Shown here in pieces: positions 1-5,148 of a stretch of DNA of 5,148 nucleotides. Source of the DNA: a bacterium (GTDB lineage: Bacteria; Actinomycetota; Acidimicrobiia; Acidimicrobiales; Ilumatobacteraceae); assembly GCA_029978815.1 (NCBI GenBank), contig JAPOIQ010000117.1, positions 1 to 5,148 of the forward strand, read 5' to 3'. How positions within the stretch are numbered: position 1 is the stretch's first letter; every line of letters starts with the position of its first letter. The translations under genes and the position numbers were made by a program. The notes under the pieces are model-generated. The model was given only the letters and a program-made list of their open reading frames with translations. It had not been told where the DNA came from and searched no databases.

Positions 1-134
1 CCGGAATCCTCATACGACCAGTACCTTTCGAAGAAATCGTAAGGACTGCCGAAAAGGGTGACCTTATGCCACCGAAATCGACATTTTTCACGCCGAAGTT
101 ACTTACCGGGCTCGTTATCAGACCGATGGACTGA
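1..134 (+). CDS. DUF1015-like protein, C-terminal fragment (5' end outside window)
   Basis: This is the last 43 codons of a plus-strand gene in the frame of the TGA at 132-134; the reading frame is open to the left edge, where codon 1 here is GGA at position 3. The tail reads DLMPPKSTFFTPKLLTGLVI followed by RPMD. From memory of the family, proteins of the DUF1015 group (Pfam PF06245, COG4198) end in a conserved block of the form 'G-E-R-M-P-x-K-S-T-x-F-x-P-K-x-x-(S/T)-G-L-V', and this fragment fits it closely, including the Lys-Ser-Thr, Pro-Lys and Gly-Leu-Val positions. The biochemical function of the family is unknown and nothing here adds to it. The gene converges on the class I aldolase gene, with 13 bases between the two stop codons. 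The family call rests on one C-terminal motif; that the frame is coding is supported by its conservation-like character and natural end. Confidence 0.68.
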   Translation, partial: GILIRPVPFEEIVRTAEKGDLMPPKSTFFTPKLLTGLVIRPMD

Positions 135-147
135 TTCACGAAATGGT

Positions 148-1035
148 CTAGGTGCGGGAGGCTTGAAAGATGCCTTCGATAGAAGAGTCAAGCATCGCGT
201 CGAACTCGTCATCTGTTTGACTGGCTTGCAGTCCTTCGGTGAGCGCTCGAGAAAAGCTTGCGATAACTCCCCGATTCCTCGCCAGGCGTTCGTTCGCTAC
301 ATCTCGGCTATAGCCACCCGAGAGAGCGACAACACGCGCAACTGCTGGGTGATTGACAAACACGTCGTAGAACCCATCGACTTCTGGGAGCGTCAATTTC
401 AGCATCACGGGTGATGCCGGGTCAACTGTGTCTAGGGCCTTCAACATCGATTGCCGTAAGAGATCCTCTGCATCGGCCTTGTCAGGTGCATGGATGTCGA
501 CTTCTGGCTCAATGATGGGAACCAGACCAGCTCCGCAGATCTGCGATCCGATCTCAAACTGCTGGTCAATAACCGAGGAAATACCAGCGCTATTGGCACT
601 CGCAATGACAGACCGCATTTTCGTACCGAAAATTCCCGCGTCAACCGCTCGACCAAGAAGCGCGTCTAGGTCAGGCATCGGTTTCATCATCTGAACACCA
701 TTTGACGCGTCCGCAAGACCCTTATCAATCTTCAAGAAAGGGACAACGCGCTTCACTTCCCAGAGGTAGGAGGCAGTCGAACGACCATCCACCTGGCGAT
801 CCATTGTCATCTCGAAGAGAATTGCACCAAGAACGCGCGCTTCGGAAAATGCCGGCGACATCATGATTCTTGACCTCATCGCATGCATCAGATCGAACAT
901 CTCTTCATCGCTCGCCCAAGATCCGTCGGAAATCCCGTACAGGCCAAGTGCTTTGGGCGTGCTTCCACCGCTCTGATCGAGAGCCGCAATGAAACCGTCG
1001 TCGTGACGCACACGCTGCAGTTGTTCTTGATTCAT
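148..1035 (-). CDS. fda: Class I fructose-1,6-bisphosphate aldolase, short bacterial type
   Basis: This gene encodes a 295-residue cytosolic enzyme that reversibly splits fructose 1,6-bisphosphate into glyceraldehyde 3-phosphate and dihydroxyacetone phosphate in glycolysis and gluconeogenesis. Class I enzymes use a Schiff-base lysine and no metal. It matches the Staphylococcus aureus Fda type over its whole length: GFIAALDQSGGSTPKAL near residue 14, VPFLKIDKGL near 98, GTKMRS near 137, IIEPEVDI near 174 (candidate catalytic Glu176), VMLKLTLPE with candidate Schiff-base Lys213, LSGGYSRDVAN and IASFSRALTEGLQASQ. I chose the ATG at 1035 over the GTG at 1041. The AAGGAG ribosome-binding site occupies 1046-1041 and includes the first base of that GTG, while it sits an ideal five bases before the ATG; the resulting start, MNQEQLQ, matches the family start. 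It follows aspS by 22 bases, so co-transcription is likely. No catalytic residue is missing and there is no frameshift. Confidence 0.96.
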   Translation of the reverse strand: MNQEQLQRVRHDDGFIAALDQSGGSTPKALGLYGISDGSWASDEEMFDLMHAMRSRIMMSPAFSEARVLGAILFEMTMDRQVDGRSTASYLWEVKRVVPFLKIDKGLADASNGVQMMKPMPDLDALLGRAVDAGIFGTKMRSVIASANSAGISSVIDQQFEIGSQICGAGLVPIIEPEVDIHAPDKADAEDLLRQSMLKALDTVDPASPVMLKLTLPEVDGFYDVFVNHPAVARVVALSGGYSRDVANERLARNRGVIASFSRALTEGLQASQTDDEFDAMLDSSIEGIFQASRT

Positions 1036-1040
1036 GGTCA

Positions 1041-1046
1041 CTCCTT
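1041..1046 (-). promoter_or_regulatory. Ribosome-binding site of the aldolase gene
   Basis: AAGGAG on the minus strand, five bases before the ATG at 1035. It decides the start: the in-frame GTG at 1041 begins inside this motif and so cannot be initiated from it. Confidence 0.85.
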
Positions 1047-1057
1047 CTTTCTCTGAG

Positions 1058-2821
1058 TCAGTCAGCTTGCGGAAGCACCCGGATACCGAGATCGCTCAAC
1101 ACAGTGGCGTCTACCGGTAGTGGAGATTTTGTCATAGGGTCCGCACCACTTTGCGTCTTTGGATACGCAATCACCTCACGGATGTTGTCTTCGCCCGCAA
1201 GAATTGCTGTCAGGCGATCAAGACCGAACGCGAAGCCACCGTGTGGCGGGGCACCGTAATCAAACGGACGAAGGAAAAAGCCGAACTTGTTATCGGCTTC
1301 TTCCTCGGTAATTCCGAGGGCGGCGAACACTCGCCGTTGAAGCTCTGGCTCGTGAATTCTGATCGAGCCCGAACCGAGCTCCCACCCATTGAGGACGAGG
1401 TCGTATGCGATTGAACGAACAGAAAGGGGATCTGACTCGATCCGGTCGACGTCGTCCGGATGCGGCCTCGTAAAAGGGTGATGGCCGGGACGTGGGTTCC
1501 CAGTTGTTGGATCAACACCAACGAATAGCGGGAATTCGACAACCCATACATAACGGTAAGGGCCCTCATGCACAGGAGGCCGACCGAGATCATTTCGCAA
1601 TGTACCGAGGACCTCGCACGTAGTTGCCCACTCGTCGGCGACCACCAGAATGAGATCTCCTACTGATGCGTGCATCTGATCGCGCACCATTTGCGCTTCA
1701 GCCTCGCTTAAGAATTTTGCAACTGGAGATTCAAAACCACCCTCGGTGACTTTGAGCCACACAAGGCCTTTCGCCCCAATGCCTTTCGCTCGCTCTGTAA
1801 GTTTGTCGAGTTGGTTACGACCGAACTCGGATGCGGCACCTTCAACGAGAATGCCCTTAATAGATTCCGCTCCAGCAAACGCTTTGAACTCGGTTGACAC
1901 AAAGACCTCAGTGAGGTCCATCAGTTCCATTCCAAACCTGAGGTCGGGTTTATCGACACCAAAGCGGTTCATCGCATCGTGCCAAGTGATTCTTTCAATT
2001 TCAGGTGGACGTTCCCCAAGGACGGCTTCTGCAGCCGACAACACTGCCTCTCCGACGGCGTTGAGAACATCGTCCTGAGTTACGAACGACATTTCCATGT
2101 CGAGTTGCATGAATTCATACTGGCGATCGGCACGTAGGTCTTCATCACGAAGGCAGCGAGCAATTTGGTAGTAACGGTCTGTTCCACCGACCATCAACAA
2201 CTGTTTGAACAGCTGTGGCGATTGGGGAAGAGCGTAGAACTCCCCCGGTGACTTGCGGCTGGGCACGAGAAACTCGCGCGCCCCTTCGGGAGTGGACGGC
2301 ACCAACATTGGTGTTTCCACCTCGACGAAGCCCTGACGTTCCATTGCTGTACGGACGGCGCTATTCACCTTTGCCCGTACACGGAGGTTCCTTTGCATTC
2401 GGCTACGCCGCAAATCGAGATATCGATACTGCAGACGCACATTCTCGTCGACATCATTTGCACGGTCATCGATGGAAAATGGCGGCGGATCGGCACGCCT
2501 CAGAATCTCCACCTCACAGTCTCCAATTTCAATCTCTCCGGTTGGGAGGGAATTGTTCACCGTCCCATCAGGACGAGCTCGGACTACCCCGGTGATCCTC
2601 ACAACAAACTCGGACCGAACGTCAACATTGTTGTTAATGACGCATTGGAGGAGTCCGCTGTGATCACGAAGATCGACAAACGCCAGATGCTCACCGTGCT
2701 CGCGGCGGCGTCCAACCCATCCGCAAACTGACACCTCCTTGCCAATATCAGATGACCTCAGATCGCCGCAAAGGTGAGTACGCATCGATGTCGCACCAGC
2801 GGCATGTTCAGGGGAAGTCAT
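1058..2821 (-). CDS. aspS: Aspartyl-tRNA synthetase, bacterial type, probably non-discriminating
   Basis: A 587-residue class IIb synthetase (E. coli AspRS is about 590) that attaches aspartate to tRNA in the cytosol using ATP. In order: an OB-fold anticodon-binding domain at about 13-120 (CGWVGRRREHG); class II motif 1 near 165-175 (VEVETPMLVPSTPEGAREF includes the flipping loop); QSPQLFKQ at 200-207; motif 2 at 216-246 (RYYQIARCLRDEDLRADRQ, ATP-binding Arg225); the GAD insertion at about 312-412 typical of bacterial enzymes; and motif 3 at 528-541 (FGLDR, Arg536). His42 in the RRREHG loop and Gly86 in RPDG align by eye with His31 and Gly82 of the non-discriminating Pseudomonas aeruginosa enzyme, suggesting it also charges tRNA-Asn with Asp. 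The ATG at 2821 overlaps the hisS stop as TAATG and has AAGGAG seven bases upstream. An internal ATG at 2785 (Met13, MRTHLCG) looks like the usual family start but has a poor ribosome-binding site. Confidence 0.97.
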   Translation of the reverse strand: MTSPEHAAGATSMRTHLCGDLRSSDIGKEVSVCGWVGRRREHGEHLAFVDLRDHSGLLQCVINNNVDVRSEFVVRITGVVRARPDGTVNNSLPTGEIEIGDCEVEILRRADPPPFSIDDRANDVDENVRLQYRYLDLRRSRMQRNLRVRAKVNSAVRTAMERQGFVEVETPMLVPSTPEGAREFLVPSRKSPGEFYALPQSPQLFKQLLMVGGTDRYYQIARCLRDEDLRADRQYEFMQLDMEMSFVTQDDVLNAVGEAVLSAAEAVLGERPPEIERITWHDAMNRFGVDKPDLRFGMELMDLTEVFVSTEFKAFAGAESIKGILVEGAASEFGRNQLDKLTERAKGIGAKGLVWLKVTEGGFESPVAKFLSEAEAQMVRDQMHASVGDLILVVADEWATTCEVLGTLRNDLGRPPVHEGPYRYVWVVEFPLFVGVDPTTGNPRPGHHPFTRPHPDDVDRIESDPLSVRSIAYDLVLNGWELGSGSIRIHEPELQRRVFAALGITEEEADNKFGFFLRPFDYGAPPHGGFAFGLDRLTAILAGEDNIREVIAYPKTQSGADPMTKSPLPVDATVLSDLGIRVLPQAD

Positions 2822-4092
2822 TACTCTGCTCCTTGCAAAGACGATAAACGTGAAATGAGTGTGGCTTGAAGCTCGGTACGCGCCACAGATACCTGCTCAG
2901 CATCAGATCGAAGGTCGCGAAGCAAGGCAATACCTGCAAGACGTTCATCTTCACCGATGAGAACAGCAAATCTGGCACCGCTTCGATTCGCTGCCTTCAT
3001 CTGCGCTTTCATACTCCGGTTGTCCCAGCTGCGCTCGGTCCGAATGCCTGCCGCACGAAGTTCGGCGCAGATCAATAAGGCGTCGATCCCATCGCCAACA
3101 TCCACAACAAACACATCGGCCGCATCCGGAGGTGATGGGAACGTCCCTTCGTCGTCGCAAGCGAGCAGTGTTCGATCGAGGCCTATTGCGAATCCAACGC
3201 CTGGAGTATCTGGACCGCCGAGATCCGCCACAAGCCCGTCGTAACGGCCACCACCACCTAAGGCGTTCTGCGCTGAGTCGAGGGTTCCTCCACGGAACTC
3301 AAAAGTGGTCCCACGGTAATAGTCGAGGCCACGAACAAGTTTGAGATCAATCGAGAAAGGCACTCCAAGTGAGGTGAGTCCATTGCACACGGTGTCAAAG
3401 TGGGCGGCAGCCTCCGCTGACCAAAAGCTATTAATCATTGGTGCCCCAGCGATGACGTCGCTGTCTTGTGGGCGTTTACTGTCGAGCACTCTCAGCGGGT
3501 TCTTTTCCAGTGTCTGCTGAGACTCAGGCGAGAGATCTGCTAATCGGTCATTGAAATAGGACTTCAACGCGGCAACATATGCAGTTCGATTTTCGGGTTC
3601 ACCCAACGAGTTCACCGCGAGCTCTATCTGCTGCAAACCGAGTTTCTTGAAGAAGATCCAGCCGAGATGAATAACCTCAATATCGACATAGGGGTCGAGC
3701 GACCCAAGAACCTCGATACCCACTTGGTCGAATTGTCGGTAACGCCCTCGCTGTGGTTTTTCGTACCGGAAGTTAGGACCTGAATACCACGCCTTGAACG
3801 GAGTTGTGGGGCGATGTTCCACAAAGCTTCGGCAGATGCTTGCCGTTTGCTCCGGCCGAAGTGCCACATGCCGCTCACCTTTGTCGACAAAGTCGTACAT
3901 CTCTTTTGTCACAACGTCGGTGGCTTCTCCCAGCCGAGTGAACACACCGATGTCCTCAAGCAGGGGCGGAATGACAAGCTCATAGCCAGCTGCACTGACC
4001 GTCCGCTCAAACACATCGACAAAACGCCGCCAACGAGCGGACTCGGGCGCAGTGATGTCACGCATTCCTGGACTTGTGCTGAATTCGGGCAC
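2821..4092 (-). CDS. hisS: Histidyl-tRNA synthetase
   Basis: A 423-residue cytosolic class IIa synthetase that charges tRNA-His with histidine (E. coli HisRS is 424). Visible in order: a start of the MxEFS...G(M)RD type; LRPEQTA at 78-84; motif 2 at about 108-130 (FRYEKPQRGRYRQFDQ, Arg109, then GIEVLG); an insertion domain at about 165-245; the histidine-specific motif HisA at 252-266 (LVRGLDYYRGTTFEF, catalytic Arg254); HisB at 278-288 (LGGGGRYDGLV); motif 3 at 298-311 (GVGFAIGLDR, Arg307); and a C-terminal anticodon-binding domain from about 328 (DVFVVDVG, then KAQMKAANRSGARFAVLIG). The start is GTG at 4092. An in-frame TAA at 4104-4102 excludes anything upstream, and the resulting N-terminus matches actinobacterial HisRS. 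No Shine-Dalgarno lies at normal spacing. The usual Gly of RPEGT is Gln82 here. It follows the RelA-type gene by 42 bases and overlaps aspS. HisRS is favoured over the paralogue HisZ because HisA, HisB and the anticodon domain are all present. Confidence 0.97.
   Translation of the reverse strand: MPEFSTSPGMRDITAPESARWRRFVDVFERTVSAAGYELVIPPLLEDIGVFTRLGEATDVVTKEMYDFVDKGERHVALRPEQTASICRSFVEHRPTTPFKAWYSGPNFRYEKPQRGRYRQFDQVGIEVLGSLDPYVDIEVIHLGWIFFKKLGLQQIELAVNSLGEPENRTAYVAALKSYFNDRLADLSPESQQTLEKNPLRVLDSKRPQDSDVIAGAPMINSFWSAEAAAHFDTVCNGLTSLGVPFSIDLKLVRGLDYYRGTTFEFRGGTLDSAQNALGGGGRYDGLVADLGGPDTPGVGFAIGLDRTLLACDDEGTFPSPPDAADVFVVDVGDGIDALLICAELRAAGIRTERSWDNRSMKAQMKAANRSGARFAVLIGEDERLAGIALLRDLRSDAEQVSVARTELQATLISRLSSLQGAE
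2829..2834 (-). promoter_or_regulatory. Ribosome-binding site of aspS inside the hisS 3' end
   Basis: AAGGAG on the minus strand, seven bases before the ATG at 2821 and within the last hisS codons. With the TAATG overlap it favours the 2821 start, giving a 12-residue N-terminal extension, and suggests aspS translation is coupled to hisS. Confidence 0.8.
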
Positions 4093-4101
4093 GTGGCGAG
4101 G

Positions 4102-4134
4102 TTACCGGCCGTAGGCAACTCCTCCTGTGATCAT
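4102..4134 (-). other. Ten-codon mini-ORF between the RelA-type gene and hisS
   Basis: An ATG at 4134 follows directly after the TGA of the RelA-type gene (TGAATG). It reads MITGGVAYGR and stops at TAA 4104-4102, nine bases before the hisS GTG and in the same frame as hisS. It contains no His codon, so it is not a classical histidine attenuation leader. It could be a coupling peptide that delivers ribosomes to the weak hisS start, the remnant of a longer hisS N-terminus, or chance. Only a weak purine stretch (CGAGAA) precedes its ATG. There is no evidence that it is translated. Confidence 0.25.
4119..4126 (-). promoter_or_regulatory. Strong Shine-Dalgarno-like sequence not positioned for an obvious start
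   Basis: AGGAGGAG on the minus strand lies 26 bases upstream of the hisS GTG, well beyond normal spacing. The only close start-like triplet is a TTG directly abutting it (4118-4116), out of frame with hisS. It may help load ribosomes for hisS from a distance, or be coincidental. Confidence 0.35.
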
Positions 4135-5148
4135 TCAGGAGTTCTCGTTTGGCGCACCACCGGGAACAATGCGATAGGCGTCGTACACCGAGTTAATCGA
4201 CTTAATGCGGTGGATCACTGTCTGCAGTTGAGTGGCATTCGAGAGTTCGAACCCAAAACGCATCTTTGCTACGCGGTCATCGCCCGTCAGGGTCTCACAA
4301 GACACAATGTTCACGTGATGATCACCGAGGGCATTTGCAACATCACGCAACAAATTCGTCCGGTCAAGCGCGACCACTTCTACCCCTGCGTTCACAACGC
4401 TTTGTTGTCCCTCTGAATCCCAATCGACGTCAATGAGTCGAGCGGATTGCTCTTCACTCAGGCCGAGAGCATTCGCGCAATCAGAGCGATGCACGCTGAT
4501 ACCCCGTCCACGCGTCACAAACCCGACAATTGAGTCACCTGGAACCGGCGTGCAGCAACTCGCAAGACGCACCAGAAGGTCTTCCAAACCTTCGACGTGT
4601 ACACCTGTCTCGCTGTCGCGTCGGAGGCGGTGGCGAAGAATTTCCTCAGGAGGTGCCTCAACGACACGATCTGGATTGAAGGCGTTCGCCATCCGAAGAG
4701 CCACACTTCTCGCTGACTGATGGCCCTCACCAATCGCTGCGAGGAAACTGTCGAGATCGCCCTGCGCAGTCTCTTCAACGATTCGAACAAACTCATCATG
4801 CGTCCACACCTGTTGCAACGGAACGCGCTCGCGTTTGAACTCGTACGTGAGTTCGTCGCGACCGTCGTCGATGGCGTCAAGACGTCGCTCGCGACTGAAC
4901 CATTGACGGATCTTGTTTCGGGCTCTCGTCGAAACAACGAATGTCAACCAATCCTGTGACGGTGCCGCGTCATCAGATTTGGAGGTCAGAATCTCGCAAG
5001 AATCACCGCTTGAGAGAGCACTATCAAGAGATACGAGTCGGCCGTTCACCTTGGCCCCATAGCACGCATGTCCGACCTCGGTGTGTACGGCGTATGCGAA
5101 ATCGATCGGGGTCGAGCCAACGGGGAGCGCCACAACCTTCCCGTTAGG
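4135..5148 (-). CDS. relA: RelA/SpoT-family (p)ppGpp synthetase/hydrolase, C-terminal part
   Basis: The last 337 residues of a long RelA/SpoT homologue; the hydrolase and synthetase domains lie beyond the right edge. The frame stays open through 5148 (PNGKVVALPVGSTPIDFAY), so the GTG at 5133 is an internal valine codon, not a start. Long homologues make (p)ppGpp from GTP/GDP and ATP when a stalled ribosome holds uncharged tRNA, and most also degrade it. Domains, numbered from the edge: TGS at about 1-57 (GSTPIDFAYAVHTEVGHACY, AKVNGRLV, EILTSK); the conserved DWLTFV...RARNKIRQWF segment at about 66-84; a helical domain to about 180; a Cys-Cys zinc-finger-like domain at about 195-240 (ASCCTPVPGDSIVGFVTRGR, with Cys198, Cys199, His220 and Cys224); and a C-terminal ACT domain at about 253-328. 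The ribosome- and tRNA-sensing residues thus look intact. It ends at TGA 4137-4135, 42 bases before hisS. RelA-only versus bifunctional Rel cannot be decided here, because the catalytic half is missing. Confidence 0.95.
   Translation of the reverse strand, partial: PNGKVVALPVGSTPIDFAYAVHTEVGHACYGAKVNGRLVSLDSALSSGDSCEILTSKSDDAAPSQDWLTFVVSTRARNKIRQWFSRERRLDAIDDGRDELTYEFKRERVPLQQVWTHDEFVRIVEETAQGDLDSFLAAIGEGHQSARSVALRMANAFNPDRVVEAPPEEILRHRLRRDSETGVHVEGLEDLLVRLASCCTPVPGDSIVGFVTRGRGISVHRSDCANALGLSEEQSARLIDVDWDSEGQQSVVNAGVEVVALDRTNLLRDVANALGDHHVNIVSCETLTGDDRVAKMRFGFELSNATQLQTVIHRIKSINSVYDAYRIVPGGAPNENS

Noticed and set aside
54..65. A small inverted repeat (AAGG-GTGA-CCTT), followed by a short T stretch when read on the minus strand, as an aldolase terminator
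   Set aside because: The stem is only 4 bp, lies within the coding end of the convergent gene and is not GC-rich, so it is too weak to call.
1..139. An open minus-strand frame continuing past the aldolase stop to the left edge, which could be read as a next operon gene
   Set aside because: The plus strand of the same bases encodes a recognisable conserved C-terminus with a natural stop. The minus-strand translation (VNQSIGLITSPVSNFG) shows no family signal and has no ribosome-binding site.
58..414. A 118-codon plus-strand frame overlapping both the DUF1015-like tail and the aldolase
   Set aside because: It is out of frame with the conserved DUF1015-like tail and antisense to the aldolase. 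The translation is Arg/Ser-rich without recognisable motifs.
4116..4118. TTG after AGGAGGAG as an alternative start of a gene upstream of hisS
   Set aside because: It touches the Shine-Dalgarno with no spacer, is out of frame with hisS, and its frame runs antisense-like nonsense inside hisS before stopping at 3909.
4102..4134. Histidine-dependent attenuator or T-box in front of hisS
   Set aside because: Only 42 bases separate the genes, the mini-ORF has no His codon, and there is no T-box-like conserved sequence or terminator hairpin.
3814..4416. A 200-codon open frame on the plus strand across the hisS / RelA-type gene junction
   Set aside because: It lies fully antisense to two clearly conserved genes. 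Its Cys/His-rich, low-complexity-like translation resembles no family I know. It is a shadow of the minus-strand codon pattern.
5131..5133. GTG as the start of a short TGS-ACT protein
   Set aside because: The conserved TGS sequence already begins upstream of it and the frame continues to the window edge, so the gene is simply cut by the boundary.

Overview
The window is a compact piece of bacterial chromosome. It holds three complete genes and one 5'-truncated gene on the minus strand, plus the tail of one convergent gene on the plus strand. Base composition judged by eye from a few lines is about 50-60 % GC. The HisRS and AspRS sequences resemble actinobacterial enzymes more than proteobacterial ones (HisRS begins MPEFS; AspRS carries a KTQSG motif near its C-terminus). 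With the moderate GC, I infer an actinomycetote, possibly a marine or freshwater Acidimicrobiia-like lineage. That placement rests on remembered family sequences and is tentative.

Reading the minus strand in the direction of transcription (right to left): (1) 5148-4135 is the C-terminal part of a long RelA/SpoT-type (p)ppGpp synthetase/hydrolase, with TGS, helical, Cys-Cys zinc-finger-like and ACT domains; the catalytic half lies beyond the right edge. (2) 4092-2821 is hisS, histidyl-tRNA synthetase. (3) 2821-1058 is aspS, aspartyl-tRNA synthetase, overlapping the hisS stop by one base (TAATG). (4) 1035-148 is a short bacterial class I fructose-1,6-bisphosphate aldolase. On the plus strand, positions 1-134 encode the last 43 residues of a DUF1015-like protein, which ends 13 bases from the aldolase stop.

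The four minus-strand genes are separated by 42, -1 and 22 bases, which suggests one transcription unit. The stringent-response factor senses uncharged tRNA on the ribosome, and the two synthetases charge tRNA, so their clustering makes sense; relA near hisS-aspS is a known arrangement in several Gram-positive lineages. The aldolase has no obvious link to translation. No gene-free stretch exceeds 50 bases. I see no tRNA, rRNA, CRISPR array, insertion sequence or convincing intrinsic terminator.

This is mostly ordinary housekeeping sequence and I do not see a new biological system. Points worth a second look: the AspRS has the two residues that mark non-discriminating enzymes; the HisRS has Gln in place of the usual Gly in the RPEGT motif; the hisS start lacks a nearby Shine-Dalgarno, although a strong unused one and a ten-codon in-frame mini-ORF lie just upstream; and the short DUF1015 tail is easily missed.
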